A stretch of DNA of 64,000 nucleotides from Schaalia vaccimaxillae DSM 15804 (GCF_000420425.1 NZ_ATUX01000009.1:62001-126000), one strand, 5' to 3'; positions 1 through 8,314 are shown, counted from the first letter of the stretch. Made by a program: numbers and translations. Notes: a model not told the origin generated them from the sequence alone.

Positions 1-1
1 T

Positions 2-388
2 GATGGGTTAGCCTCGAGGCCATCCGCTGTGGATTTTCTCATGCGGCAAAATGGCTTTGATTCTGTGCTGAGCACTAAATCAACACTCCTAAAATATGCG
101 TCAAATTTTAATGTCACGACAATACATCGCATGTTTGTAGTGGACTCTGCTGCTTTTCGTTCCACCGAAGGGCAGTGGCAAAATAGTGGTGCAGATCTTA
201 TAAATATCCAGCCAGGTTGGCCTAAAGTGATTGATTGGATTCGTGGACGAAATATCGGTCCGATTATCGCCTCCGGGCTCGTGTGTGACTGGAAGTCAGT
301 TACGGGATGCTTGGACGCGGGGGCAGTAGGATTTTGCACCACAGACAAGGAAATCTGGGCAGGAGCTTCTGCTTTCTGGAAAAGGTAA
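2..388 (+). CDS. GlpP-family glycerol-3-phosphate-responsive antiterminator, 5' end outside window
   Basis: The reading frame is open from the first codon of the window, so the true start lies upstream; about 129 C-terminal residues are visible. The pattern DGL, then STKS, TIHRMFVVDS, a GADLINIQPG segment, PIIASGLV and a final GAVGFCTT stretch follows the TIM-barrel-like GlpP family. Family members bind mRNA leaders in response to glycerol-3-phosphate and relieve termination. A GTG at 29 is an internal codon, not a credible start, because homology continues before it. The coding sequence is clearly AT-richer than rsmA downstream, which could mean transfer or relaxed codon use. The regulated operon is not in view. 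Family assignment is fairly firm; the ligand is inferred. Confidence 0.75.
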   Translation, partial: DGLASRPSAVDFLMRQNGFDSVLSTKSTLLKYASNFNVTTIHRMFVVDSAAFRSTEGQWQNSGADLINIQPGWPKVIDWIRGRNIGPIIASGLVCDWKSVTGCLDAGAVGFCTTDKEIWAGASAFWKR

Positions 389-480
389 TTCCTGACCCCT
401 TAGAACACATCGCTTGGCGTGATGGGTGGAATGTTCGTATTAGTTAGATCATCCGAAAATTAAGAACACTTTCTATCGAC

Positions 481-486
481 TAGACT
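481..486 (+). promoter_or_regulatory. -10 box TAGACT for leaderless rsmA mRNA
   Basis: TAGACT ends 6 nt before the GTG start of rsmA and there is no purine-rich ribosome binding site between them. That spacing would put transcription initiation on or next to the start codon, as in actinobacterial leaderless mRNAs. No good -35 is visible. Confidence 0.45.
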
Positions 487-492
487 CTCCCC

Positions 493-1530
493 GTGACCCA
501 ACGCCGAAATCGCCGTTCTTCCGCGCCTCAGCGCCGTACCGATCCGACATTGCCTTCAGGAGTACAACCATCGGATTCGGGTCTGCTTGGCCCCCTGGAG
601 GTTCGGGCAATCGCCGAAGCTCTGGGGATCCGACCGACGAAGGTGCTGGGCCAAAACTTTGTCCATGACGCGGGTACAGTGCGCCGCATTGTGCGCGCCG
701 GTGGAGTCGAAGCCGGCGACGAGGTTATTGAGGTGGGTCCGGGCCTTGGCTCGTTGACCCTGGCCCTCCTTGAGACTGGAGCTCGGGTGCGAGCTGTCGA
801 GATTGACCCGCCTTTGGCTTCAGCTCTGCCGGAAACGATCCGTGCCCGCATGCCCGAGGCATCTGACCGCTTCCACGTGGTCAATCTGGACGCCACCAAG
901 ATTTCAGGTGTTGAGGACTTCGGTGTTGACTGGCCTGCCCCCACCAAGCTCGTCGCCAACTTGCCGTACAACGTCGCAGTTCCCGTTCTTCTCGCCATGC
1001 TTGAGTCTTTGCCTTCGCTGACTGATGTCCTGGTGATGGTCCAGTCCGAGGTTGCTGATCGGCTTGCCGCAGGTCCCGGTTCGCGCACCTACGGGGTTCC
1101 GTCCGTCAAGGCTGCCTGGTATGGCGAGGTCGAACGTGCTGGCACAATTGGCCGGACGGTGTTTTGGCCTGTTCCCAACGTCGATTCTGCCCTCGTGCGT
1201 TTACGCCGTTCGGGTAGCTCGCGCGGCGATGGTGCGCTGCGCAGGGCCACCTTCGAAGTCTGCGATGTGGCTTTTGGTCAGCGTCGCAAAACGTTGCGCG
1301 CAGCCTTGAAAACGTGGGCTGGCACTGCTGAAGCCGCTGAGGCCCTTTTAGACCATGCTGGCGTCGATCACACCGCCAGGGGAGAAACCTTGAGTATTGA
1401 CGACTTTGTGCGCCTGGGACGCGGGGTCAATGAGCTGCGTGCCTCGGGGATACTCGCGCCACGGGTTGATCCGCGAACCGGCCAGTCCAGCGCTGCGGCT
1501 GGCACACTCCCTGGAGCTCGAGATGCGTGA
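493..1530 (+). CDS. rsmA: 16S rRNA (adenine1518/1519-N6)-dimethyltransferase RsmA (KsgA)
   Basis: It dimethylates two adjacent adenines in the helix 45 loop of 16S rRNA using S-adenosylmethionine, a late step of 30S assembly. Visible signatures are GQNFVHD near residue 54, the SAM-binding [10 protein letters not shown], the AVEID acidic loop, the catalytic NLPYNV motif (NLPY type), and the C-terminal [10 protein letters not shown] segment typical of KsgA/RsmA. At 345 residues it is longer than the usual 270-290 because of an Arg-rich N-terminal extension and a short C-terminal tail. The GTG start lacks a Shine-Dalgarno but follows a TAGACT -10 box. Its stop codon overlaps the next gene by 8 nt, so the two are translationally coupled. 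Confidence 0.95.
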   Translation: MTQRRNRRSSAPQRRTDPTLPSGVQPSDSGLLGPLEVRAIAEALGIRPTKVLGQNFVHDAGTVRRIVRAGGVEAGDEVIEVGPGLGSLTLALLETGARVRAVEIDPPLASALPETIRARMPEASDRFHVVNLDATKISGVEDFGVDWPAPTKLVANLPYNVAVPVLLAMLESLPSLTDVLVMVQSEVADRLAAGPGSRTYGVPSVKAAWYGEVERAGTIGRTVFWPVPNVDSALVRLRRSGSSRGDGALRRATFEVCDVAFGQRRKTLRAALKTWAGTAEAAEALLDHAGVDHTARGETLSIDDFVRLGRGVNELRASGILAPRVDPRTGQSSAAAGTLPGARDA

Positions 1531-1954
1531 TGTCGTCGCCTCCGCACCCATCCTTGGTGTGGACGGGTCGACCAAGAAAGAGGTCGTCAGGGTACGCACC
1601 TCGCGAACCCCTGGCGTTCGGGTTTTTCTTTCGTCGATGAACGAGGGCGAGCCGCTCGCCCTCGTCACACAGGCCGTCAAAATAATGCAGCGCCTGGCAA
1701 TGGCAGGACCGTGGGCGCAAACAGCTGCCGGAGTGCACGTCGAGGTCGAGCAAGCCTACGAAGGGACTGGCCTTGCTGCAGACCTGATTCAGACCGTTGA
1801 GGCTGCGGACGCAGCGGCCGCCCTCGTAGCATGCAATGCACTGTGGAACCTCGCATTGCGTGAAGCCCAGCTTTTGGCGTTGGCTCAAACGCTTAACGAC
1901 CGAGTTGCGTCAGTTCTTTCCACCGTCCAAATCGAATCGAACGAGGCTCTTTAA
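1523..1954 (+). CDS. Decayed IspE-like protein (GHMP kinase remnant)
   Basis: This 143-residue frame starts at an ATG inside the end of rsmA and ends in a TAATG overlap with the ABC-F gene, the exact position of ispE in many actinobacteria. The segment [16 protein letters not shown] and the following [16 protein letters not shown] resemble the stretch right after the ATP-binding motif of IspE (family pattern G-G-S-A-D-A-A-A, then L-G-S-D-V-P-F). The N-terminal VVRVRTS matches the usual V-R-V-P-x-K start only loosely. The glycine-rich phosphate loop and the substrate Lys and Asp residues are gone, and the whole C-terminal domain is absent. It should not be a working 4-diphosphocytidyl-methylerythritol kinase. 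The frame is intact and coupled on both sides, so it may still be translated, for coupling or another role. IspE origin is inference from position plus partial similarity. Confidence 0.6.
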   Translation: MRDVVASAPILGVDGSTKKEVVRVRTSRTPGVRVFLSSMNEGEPLALVTQAVKIMQRLAMAGPWAQTAAGVHVEVEQAYEGTGLAADLIQTVEAADAAAALVACNALWNLALREAQLLALAQTLNDRVASVLSTVQIESNEAL

Positions 1955-3846
1955 TGGCACACCTGCTCGGAACCCAATACGTGGCGGCAATGGCAGGCTC
2001 ACGCAAGCTCCTTGAAGACGTCACTGTTGGCCTCGAAGACGGCTCCCGTGTGGGCATCCTTGGGCCAAACGGCGCGGGCAAGTCCACTTTGCTGCGCCTC
2101 GTTGCTGGCATCCAGAGCCCCGACGGGGGAGGCATCACTCGGCGCGAGGGCGTGCGGGTCGTCGTCCTAGACCAGGCGGATTCCCTTGACCCACACGCAG
2201 GCGTGCTCGACGTCGTTCACCCGGGGCTTGCAGAATACGAATGGGCTTCGGATGCGCGCATTCGTGATATTCATGCGGGTCTGCTGGCTGACATTGATCT
2301 GCGAGCTCAGGTGGGAACACTGTCGGGTGGGCAGCGTCGACGCGTGGCCCTGGCTCGCGTGCTGGCCGCCGAATCGGAAATTGTCTGTCTGGACGAGCCG
2401 ACGAACCATCTGGACGTTGAGGGCGTCGCATGGCTGGCCGAACACCTCAATGCTCGCTTCGCTAAACCCGGAGCTACGGGCTCCCTTCTAGCTGTCACCC
2501 ACGACCGTTGGTTCCTTGATGCTGTGTGCGAACACATCTGGGAGGTTGTCCCTGGCGTTGATCCCGGTGGAGACCGCCCCCAAACAGCCGGACATGTTGA
2601 AATCTATGACGGGTCGTATGCCGCCTATACGCTGGCTCGAGCAGAACGCATGCGCCAAGCCGATGTTGCCGCGCAAAAGCGAGCCAACCTCTTAACCAAA
2701 GAATTGGCGTGGCTGCGCCGAGGTGCCCCTGCGCGCACATCAAAACCAAAATTCCATATCGCGACCGCAGAAGCCTTAATCGCGGACGTACCACCGCCTC
2801 GTGACCAGGTCGAATTGGTGAAGATGGCGACGGCGCGCCTCGGCAAAGACGTCCTCGACATTGAAAACGTCACCGTAGAGTTCACACGCCCTGACGGCAC
2901 AACAAACCGGATTTTTGACGACATCACCTGGCGCTTAGCCCCCGCTGAACGCGTTGGCATTGTCGGCGTCAACGGCGCTGGCAAGACGACACTGCTCAAC
3001 CTTTTGCGCGGCAATCTCGAACCAACAACTGGCCGAGTCAAGCGCGGTAAAACGGTTGAAGTTGCCACCTTGTCCCAAGACACCCGTGAGCTCGATGACC
3101 TGGCAGATATGCGGGTCGTTGACGCGGTGGCAGACGTTGCCCAGGTTGTCGTTGCCGGCGGGCGTGAGATCACGGCAACGCAGATGACTGAACGTATGGG
3201 ATTCACCAGGCAGCGGGCATACACCCGTATCTCAGAGATTTCTGGTGGGGAACGTCGCCGGCTCCAACTCATGCGCTTGCTTATGGCTGAACCGAATGTG
3301 TTGCTATTGGATGAACCAACCAACGACCTTGACACGGATACGTTGGCAGCAATGGAGGATCTTCTCGATTCCTTCCCGGGGACTCTGGTGGTTGTGTCCC
3401 ATGATCGGTATTTGCTTGAGCGTGTGACTGACCACCAGATGGCATTGCTCGGCGACGGTCAGGTGCGGGCGTTGCCAGGTGGCGTGGAGCAATACCTTCA
3501 GTTGCGTAAAGGTGCCAACGAGGCCGAGGCGCGCACCCCCACTGTTTCAGCGTCTGAAGTCTCCTCCAGAACACAGGGGGCAGCTGCGCCTCAGTCCTCT
3601 CAGACCGACTCTGCTACCCGCCGGGCAGCCAAGAAGGAAGCTGATCGTATCGAGCGGCAACTGGGCAAGCTGCGTGGCCAGGCAGAGAAGTTAGAAAAGC
3701 AACTGGCGCTTTTGTCTGAGCAGATTGCAACTGATCCTTCGAAGGTTAATGAGCTCACTGCTGTTTCAACCGAGCATTCGGCGGTTGCGGGCCAGATCGA
3801 TGAGCTGGAAGAGGCGTGGTTGGAAGCGGCGGAGCTATTGGACTGA
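1954..3846 (+). CDS. ABC-F family ATPase (Uup/Etta-like), soluble twin-ABC protein
   Basis: It has two nucleotide-binding domains in one chain: first Walker A GPNGAGKST (about residues 31-39) with LSGGQRRR signature and LDEPTNHLD, second Walker A GVNGAGKTT with SGGERRR and LDEPTNDLD. There are no membrane segments. This is the ABC-F architecture, whose members act on ribosomes (translation factors or antibiotic protection) rather than in transport. A basic, Lys/Glu-rich coiled coil closes the C-terminus (about residues 555-625), as in Uup. Its ATG overlaps the previous stop by one base (TAATG), so it is third in the rsmA operon. Which ABC-F subgroup it belongs to, and whether it gives antibiotic resistance, cannot be told from sequence alone. 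Confidence 0.9.
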   Translation: MAHLLGTQYVAAMAGSRKLLEDVTVGLEDGSRVGILGPNGAGKSTLLRLVAGIQSPDGGGITRREGVRVVVLDQADSLDPHAGVLDVVHPGLAEYEWASDARIRDIHAGLLADIDLRAQVGTLSGGQRRRVALARVLAAESEIVCLDEPTNHLDVEGVAWLAEHLNARFAKPGATGSLLAVTHDRWFLDAVCEHIWEVVPGVDPGGDRPQTAGHVEIYDGSYAAYTLARAERMRQADVAAQKRANLLTKELAWLRRGAPARTSKPKFHIATAEALIADVPPPRDQVELVKMATARLGKDVLDIENVTVEFTRPDGTTNRIFDDITWRLAPAERVGIVGVNGAGKTTLLNLLRGNLEPTTGRVKRGKTVEVATLSQDTRELDDLADMRVVDAVADVAQVVVAGGREITATQMTERMGFTRQRAYTRISEISGGERRRLQLMRLLMAEPNVLLLDEPTNDLDTDTLAAMEDLLDSFPGTLVVVSHDRYLLERVTDHQMALLGDGQVRALPGGVEQYLQLRKGANEAEARTPTVSASEVSSRTQGAAAPQSSQTDSATRRAAKKEADRIERQLGKLRGQAEKLEKQLALLSEQIATDPSKVNELTAVSTEHSAVAGQIDELEEAWLEAAELLD

Positions 3847-4124
3847 CCTGTCGGCCTCGATCGACATGCATTGCGTGGGCTTAGTGGGCAAGATCAGGCA
3901 AACCTACTCGATTTACGCAACTAAAGCGCCTTAAAATGTTGTGTAATTAGTGATGTGAGTCGTGTTTATTAATTCCTAATCGCCCTATTTGCTAATCCGC
4001 TCTGACCTGCGAAAACATTGATGTTCTGGACTCTTGCAAAAATCGGCGTTCCAATGGATTTAACGCACAGGCCTACCGCCAGTGCTCCGTTGATCACGAA
4101 CACCAATTTCAAGGAGAGACCGAC

Positions 4125-4412
4125 ATGGATACCACGCAGATGCCTCGAGTTCTCGACTGCTCCGTCGAGAGCTGCTCCTACAACAAGACCAAGAGCTGCG
4201 GCGCAGCAGCCATCACCGTTGGCTACGCTCAGACCTGCACCACTTTCATCCCGCTATCCATCAAGGGTGGACTGGACACAGTCACCTCAGTGGTTGGCGC
4301 ATGTCAGAAGGCAGACTGCCTGCACAACTCTGCCCTGGAATGCACGGCTGACCACATCCGCGTAGGTGCAACCACCGCCGACTGCCTGTCCTTCCAGACG
4401 GCTGACGTCTGA
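4125..4412 (+). CDS. DUF1540 cysteine-rich small protein (two domains)
   Basis: A 95-residue protein with two similar Cys clusters: DCSVESCSYNKTKSCGA near residue 11 and GACQKADCLHNSALEC near residue 58, each followed by another Cys. This is the DUF1540 pattern, a probable metal-binding module of unknown function. A good ribosome binding site (AAGGAGA) lies 8 nt before the ATG. It stands alone between the ABC-F gene and a strong terminator. The 278 nt upstream (3847-4124) holds no other gene and presumably its promoter; no confident -35/-10 pair was found. No function is assigned. Confidence 0.8.
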   Translation: MDTTQMPRVLDCSVESCSYNKTKSCGAAAITVGYAQTCTTFIPLSIKGGLDTVTSVVGACQKADCLHNSALECTADHIRVGATTADCLSFQTADV

Positions 4413-4463
4413 TCCACTGACTTCTGCCAAGCAGAATTCGTCTGCCAGGATTTCAGCCACAAT

Positions 4464-4496
4464 AACGGCGCCCAGAACCATCTGGGCGCCGTTTTC
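4464..4496 (+). terminator. Rho-independent terminator after the DUF1540 gene
   Basis: A perfect 13-bp stem (4464-4476 with 4481-4493, GC-rich core GGCGCCC) has a 4-nt loop and ends in TTTT. It separates this gene from the convergent TetR gene. Confidence 0.9.
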
Positions 4497-4551
4497 TACG
4501 CCAGGAGAAGACGCGAGAGTGAATAAATCGCTGGATGAGAGCGGGCGCATG

Positions 4552-5178
4552 TCAGAACTGTTGGCGTACCCGAAGAGTGGGCTCCTGGCGCAAATTCCGA
4601 ACGCCATTCCACACCAGGTTGACCACGTGGGCGGCGACCTCGTCCTTCTTCATGCGCCGGTCATCAAGCCACCACTGACCCACCTGAGCGATTAGACCGA
4701 CGAGCATCTGGGCGTACAAGGGTGCCCATCCGGCATCCATTTTGGAACGGTCGAATTGCTCGGCAAGTAGGTGCTCAACTTTCGTTGCCACATCGCCCAG
4801 CACCGAAGAGAAAGACCCCTGAGTTCGATCAGTAGGTGCATCGCGGACCAAAACGCGGAACCCATCAGTGTTTGACTCGATGTAATCCAATAGCGCCAAC
4901 GTGGCATTCTCAAGCACCATACGGGGGCGATCAGAAGACTCCAAAGAACGATGCAAAGAATTAACCAGAGACTGCACTTCGCGATCAACAACCACCGCAT
5001 ACAGCCCCTCTTTGCCGCCGAAATGCTCGTAGACAACGGGCTTCGAAACCTTGGCTTTCGATGCGATCTCTTCCACGCTTGTCGCATCAAAACCCTTTGA
5101 CGCGAAAAGGGAACGCCCCACTGCCACTAATTGTTCGCGGCGGGCAACACCGCTCATCCTCGTTCGCTTCTCAGCCAT
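4552..5178 (-). CDS. TetR/AcrR-family transcriptional regulator
   Basis: A 208-residue protein. The N-terminal helix-turn-helix covers about residues 12-58: the segment GFDATSVEEIASKAKVSKPVVYEHF-type pattern (read in parts: SVEEIASKAKVSK, then VVYEHFGGKEGLY) is classic TetR. The C-terminal ligand domain contains a WAPLYAQMLVGL helix and a tryptophan pair (QWW) also seen in mycobacterial Rv3208-like regulators. Its target is unknown; divergent or adjacent genes are a tRNA and glmU, so there is no obvious regulated transporter. The ATG at 5178 is the first in-frame start. Mycobacterial Rv3208 sits beside Rv3208A (DUF3107), whereas here the DUF3107 gene is 31 kb away. Confidence 0.9.
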   Translation of the reverse strand: MAEKRTRMSGVARREQLVAVGRSLFASKGFDATSVEEIASKAKVSKPVVYEHFGGKEGLYAVVVDREVQSLVNSLHRSLESSDRPRMVLENATLALLDYIESNTDGFRVLVRDAPTDRTQGSFSSVLGDVATKVEHLLAEQFDRSKMDAGWAPLYAQMLVGLIAQVGQWWLDDRRMKKDEVAAHVVNLVWNGVRNLRQEPTLRVRQQF

Positions 5179-5303
5179 GGCGTAAGTATTCCATTACACG
5201 TTTGGTGACCCGTGATTCAGGAAGAAAAATACAGCAGAGAGCGCATGGTCACATTCCTCGAATCGGGATTTGGGCCACTCATGTGGCACAATCGTCTCAG
5301 CGT

Positions 5304-5374
5304 TCCGCCCTGGTGTAACGGCAGCACATGGGTTTTTGGTGCCTTTGGTCCGGGTTCGAGTCCTGGGGGCGGAG
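5304..5374 (+). tRNA. tRNA-Gln (anticodon TTG)
   Basis: A full cloverleaf can be drawn. The 7-bp acceptor is TCCGCCC with GGGCGGA, the D stem is GTGT/GCAC, the anticodon loop is TTTTGGT (anticodon TTG reading CAA), the T stem is CCGGG/CCTGG around TTCGAGT, and the discriminator is G. No CCA is encoded. The anticodon stem TGGGT/GCCTT is weak: one T-T mismatch and two G-T pairs, and the variable loop has 4 nt. A tRNA-Gln directly before glmU is the usual actinobacterial arrangement, which supports the call. Confidence 0.85.
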
Positions 5375-5414
5375 CTGACGCCGGGAGCGGCCCGGCAACT
5401 ATCGGGAGGAACCC

Positions 5415-6446
5415 GTGACTCTTCCTGCTGCTGTCATCGTCCTGGCTGCCGGCCAGGGAACCCGCATGAAGTCCTCTCTCCCCAAAGTTGTTCACCCCGT
5501 TGCAGGCCTATCTATGATCGGCCACGCGCTTCGGGCTGCAGATGGGCTGAGTCCCAAGCATCTCGTTGCGGTCGTACGTCATCAACGCGATGTGGTTGCC
5601 GCAGAAATCACCAAGGTCATGCCACACACTGTTATTGCCGACCAGGACGAAATCCCCGGTACAGGCCGAGCTGTCCAGTGCGGCCTAGAGACCCTTGAAG
5701 AACAAGTCGGACAGGTCCACGGCACCCTCGTCGTGACATATGGCGACGTCCCCATGCTGTCGACTACCACCTTGGCTGAACTTGTGGCCGTCCATGAAGG
5801 CTCCAATCATGCGGTGACAGTCCTAACGAGCCGCATAGACGACCCCACCGGATACGGGCGAATCATTAGGGACGAGGCCGGAATCGTCACCGCCATCGTC
5901 GAGCAGAAAGACGCGACCGAAGAGCAAGCAGCCGTTAATGAAATCAACGCTGGTATCTATGCCTTTGATGCAGACTTCCTACGTGAATCCTTAGCCAACG
6001 TTGGGACAGCTAACGCCCAAGGCGAGGTCTATCTGACCGATGTGCTCGCCGCGGCGGCACCCGCCGGACGCACCGCGGGCGCCCTCGAACTTGCCGATTT
6101 CTGGCAAGCTCAGGGCTGCAATGACCGCGTACAACTGGCTGAACTTGGCGCAGAATTCAACCGTCGCATCTGCGAAGCCCACATGCGCCAGGGTGTTTCC
6201 ATCATTGACCCCGTATCCACGCGGATCGACGTCGATGTTCGTATTGGTTCGGACACGACGATCCTTCCGGGAAGCTATCTCACGGGGCATACCACGATCG
6301 GATCTGAATGTGAGATCGGTCCCGCTGCGATCCTGAAAGCCGCAGAAGTGGGCGATCGGACAGTTCTTCCATCCTCATGGGTGGAAAACGCCAGCATCCC
6401 AGCCGATACGATGGTCGAACCATTCAGCGTCATCGGACGGGCCTGA
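5415..6446 (+). CDS. glmU: GlmU with uridylyltransferase domain but lacking most of the acetyltransferase domain
   Basis: The N-terminal pyrophosphorylase is complete: LAAGQGTRMKSSLPKVVHPVAG near residue 9 (seen as LAAGQGTRMKS plus LPKVVH), the substrate-binding GTGRAVQ, TYGDVPML, and the NEINAGIYAFD segment. It makes UDP-GlcNAc from GlcNAc-1-P and UTP for peptidoglycan. The chain ends at residue 343, whereas GlmU normally has 450-495 residues. The left-handed beta-helix stops after a few hexapeptides, at the point where the Arg, Lys, His and Tyr residues of acetyl transfer would begin. The stop is followed within 47 nt by prs, and no continuation in other frames is visible. Acetylation of GlcN-1-P must therefore come from elsewhere, or the residual helix only trimerises the protein. 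Confidence 0.88.
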   Translation: MTLPAAVIVLAAGQGTRMKSSLPKVVHPVAGLSMIGHALRAADGLSPKHLVAVVRHQRDVVAAEITKVMPHTVIADQDEIPGTGRAVQCGLETLEEQVGQVHGTLVVTYGDVPMLSTTTLAELVAVHEGSNHAVTVLTSRIDDPTGYGRIIRDEAGIVTAIVEQKDATEEQAAVNEINAGIYAFDADFLRESLANVGTANAQGEVYLTDVLAAAAPAGRTAGALELADFWQAQGCNDRVQLAELGAEFNRRICEAHMRQGVSIIDPVSTRIDVDVRIGSDTTILPGSYLTGHTTIGSECEIGPAAILKAAEVGDRTVLPSSWVENASIPADTMVEPFSVIGRA

Positions 6447-6492
6447 GGGCTCTACCGACCACTGGAACTGCGCCTTAGGGGAGGAACGTCGC

Positions 6493-7464
6493 ATGAGCGG
6501 ATTGGTTGCAACTGGCGAGAAGAGCCTTGTCCTCGTGTCAGGACGCGCTCACATGGATCTAGCGAACCGAGTGGGTGAAGAAATCGGCTGCGGTGTTTCG
6601 CCGTTGACGGCCTACGACTTTGCTTCCGGTGAGATCTACGTGCGCTTCAATGAGTCAATGCGTGGAGCCGATGTCTTTGTCCTCCAGTCTCACGCAGGTG
6701 ACATTAACAAGTGGCTCATGGAGCAACTACTGATGATCGATGCCGCCAAGCGTGCATCAGCTAAGCGCATCACTGTTGTTTCGCCCTTCTATCCGTACTC
6801 GCGTCAGGATAAGAAACACCAGGGCCGCGAACCTATCTCGGCCAGGCTCATCGCGGACTTGTATAAAACCGCAGGTGCGGACCGCATTATGAGCATCGAC
6901 CTGCACGCCTCCCAGGAGCAGGGCTTCTTCGATGGCCCGGTGGATCACCTCTTCGCGATGGACGTGCTGGTCGACTACGTGCGAGGACGCCTCGACCTGA
7001 ACAACACGGTGATGGTGTCCCCTGATGCTGGCCGCATTCGCGTTGCCGAGAAGTGGTCGCGCAAACTGGGTGGTTGCCCCCTTGCCTTTGTCCACAAGAC
7101 CCGTGATACCACTAGACCCAACGTGGCGGTCGCTAACCGAGTCGTTGGCGATGTTGATGGCAAAGAATGCATCCTCGTCGATGACATGATTGACACCGCT
7201 GGCACAATCACCGAGGCCGTCAAGGTCCTCACTGATGCAGGTGCCAAGAAAGTCATCATTGCTGCAACCCATGGCATCTTGTCTGATCCGGCTGCTCGCC
7301 GACTCTCCGAATGCGGAGCAGACGAAGTCGTGGTCACAGACTCTTTGCCGATCGCTGCAGAAAAGCGTTTCGACAAGCTGACGATCCTGTCGGTTGCGCC
7401 TCTGCTGGCCCGTGCCATTAAAGAGGTCTTCGAAGACGGATCGGTCACATCCCTCTTCGACTGA
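6493..7464 (+). CDS. prs: Ribose-phosphate pyrophosphokinase (PRPP synthetase)
   Basis: It converts ribose-5-phosphate and ATP to PRPP, the precursor of purines, pyrimidines, NAD, His and Trp. Visible are FASGEIYVRF near the N-terminus, the catalytic flexible-loop and ATP region FYPYSRQDKKHQGREPIS, SIDLHASQEQGFFD, and the PRPP-binding loop ILVDDMIDTAGT. At 323 residues it has full class I length. The ATG follows GGGGAGGAACG, a good ribosome binding site. It is probably co-transcribed with glmU, which is a widely conserved pair. Confidence 0.96.
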   Translation: MSGLVATGEKSLVLVSGRAHMDLANRVGEEIGCGVSPLTAYDFASGEIYVRFNESMRGADVFVLQSHAGDINKWLMEQLLMIDAAKRASAKRITVVSPFYPYSRQDKKHQGREPISARLIADLYKTAGADRIMSIDLHASQEQGFFDGPVDHLFAMDVLVDYVRGRLDLNNTVMVSPDAGRIRVAEKWSRKLGGCPLAFVHKTRDTTRPNVAVANRVVGDVDGKECILVDDMIDTAGTITEAVKVLTDAGAKKVIIAATHGILSDPAARRLSECGADEVVVTDSLPIAAEKRFDKLTILSVAPLLARAIKEVFEDGSVTSLFD

Positions 7465-7514
7465 TTTCAACCTGAGGCCACCATCGGGTAGCCTGAACGC
7501 GTTGCTCCGGCGAG

Positions 7515-7531
7515 GGCGGATCCGATCCGCC
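7515..7531 (+). other. Small hairpin in the rplY leader region
   Basis: GGCGGAT and ATCCGCC form a 7-bp stem with a 3-nt loop, about 90 nt before the rplY start. A TAGCCT sequence upstream (about 7489) could be the -10 of the rplY transcript, which would place this hairpin in its 5' leader. Function is unknown. Confidence 0.35.
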
Positions 7532-7622
7532 GTTATCGACAGAGTTTTCCGGGCCTTGCGGCTCACGGATCTTCTTCGACGCGTCGGTGCGTTGAAAACC
7601 AAGAAGAACCTGGAGGAAACTC

Positions 7623-8228
7623 ATGAGCGATAACCCTGTACTCGTCGCCACGACCCGCACCGAATTCGGTAAGGGTGCTGCCCGTCGTGCTCGCCGCGCC
7701 AAGCTGGTCCCCGCCGTTCTCTACGGCCACGGCGCAGAGTCCGTCCACGTTGACGTTCCCGAACACGACCTGTTCCTCATCGTTCGTGGTACCAAGAACG
7801 CCCTCGTTGAGCTCAAGATCGACGGTGACACCCAGCTCGCCATCGTCAAGGACGTTCAGCGTCACCCCGTCAAGCGCAACCTCCTGCACGCTGACTTCCT
7901 GGCCGTCAAGGCTGGCGAAAAGGTCGACGTTGAGGTTCAGCTGGTCGTCGTGGGCGAGCCCGCCCCCGGTACCGCCTACAACACCGAAGTTTTCGCGATC
8001 GCAGTGAAGGCTCCCGCCACCTCGATCCCGGAGACCATCGAAGTGTCTGTCGAGGGTCTTGAAGCTGGCTCCGTTGTGCGCGCCGGTGACCTCGATCTGC
8101 CCAAGGGCGTTGAGTGCGAGCTTGATCCCGAGGCCGACATTGTCACCGTTTCTGAGATCGTCGACCAGACCGAGGATGAGGGCGAAGCTGAAGCTGGCGA
8201 CGATGCCGAAGCTCCTGCCGCTGAGTGA
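7623..8228 (+). CDS. rplY: 50S ribosomal protein L25/general stress protein Ctc
   Basis: A 201-residue protein of the long (CTC, two-domain) form of bL25, which binds 5S rRNA. The N-terminal half has the RNA-binding pattern GKGAARRARRAKLVPAVLYG and HLDV-like VHVDVPEHDL. The C-terminal TL5-like beta domain runs from about residue 95 to 180 and ends in an acidic Glu/Ala-rich tail. The ribosome binding site GGAGGAAAC is strong, and codon use is strongly biased to preferred GTC/CTC/AAG codons, consistent with high expression. Neighbour prs is the usual partner in Gram-positive bacteria (prs-ctc). A terminator follows directly. Confidence 0.95.
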   Translation: MSDNPVLVATTRTEFGKGAARRARRAKLVPAVLYGHGAESVHVDVPEHDLFLIVRGTKNALVELKIDGDTQLAIVKDVQRHPVKRNLLHADFLAVKAGEKVDVEVQLVVVGEPAPGTAYNTEVFAIAVKAPATSIPETIEVSVEGLEAGSVVRAGDLDLPKGVECELDPEADIVTVSEIVDQTEDEGEAEAGDDAEAPAAE

Positions 8229-8264
8229 GCGAAACATTGAGCTGAACTGTTAACCAGCTGTGAA

Positions 8265-8296
8265 AGAGGGGCCGCGCAGGACGTGGCCCCTCTTCC
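8265..8296 (+). terminator. Terminator after rplY
   Basis: A 12-bp stem AGAGGGGCCGCG with CGTGGCCCCTCT (one G-T pair) and a short loop, followed by TTCC. It ends the prs-rplY transcript just before manC. Confidence 0.85.
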
Positions 8297-8301
8297 TATT
8301 G

Positions 8302-8307
8302 GATAAT
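8302..8307 (+). promoter_or_regulatory. -10 box GATAAT for leaderless manC mRNA
   Basis: GATAAT ends 7 nt before the ATG of manC, immediately after the rplY terminator. No ribosome binding site lies between the box and the start codon, so transcription probably begins at the ATG. Confidence 0.55.
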
Positions 8308-8314
8308 TTCGAGC

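Noticed and set aside
1397-1522. Upstream extension of the IspE-like ORF
   Set aside because: It lies inside rsmA in another frame and has no homology or ribosome binding site; the ATG at 1523 is the better start.
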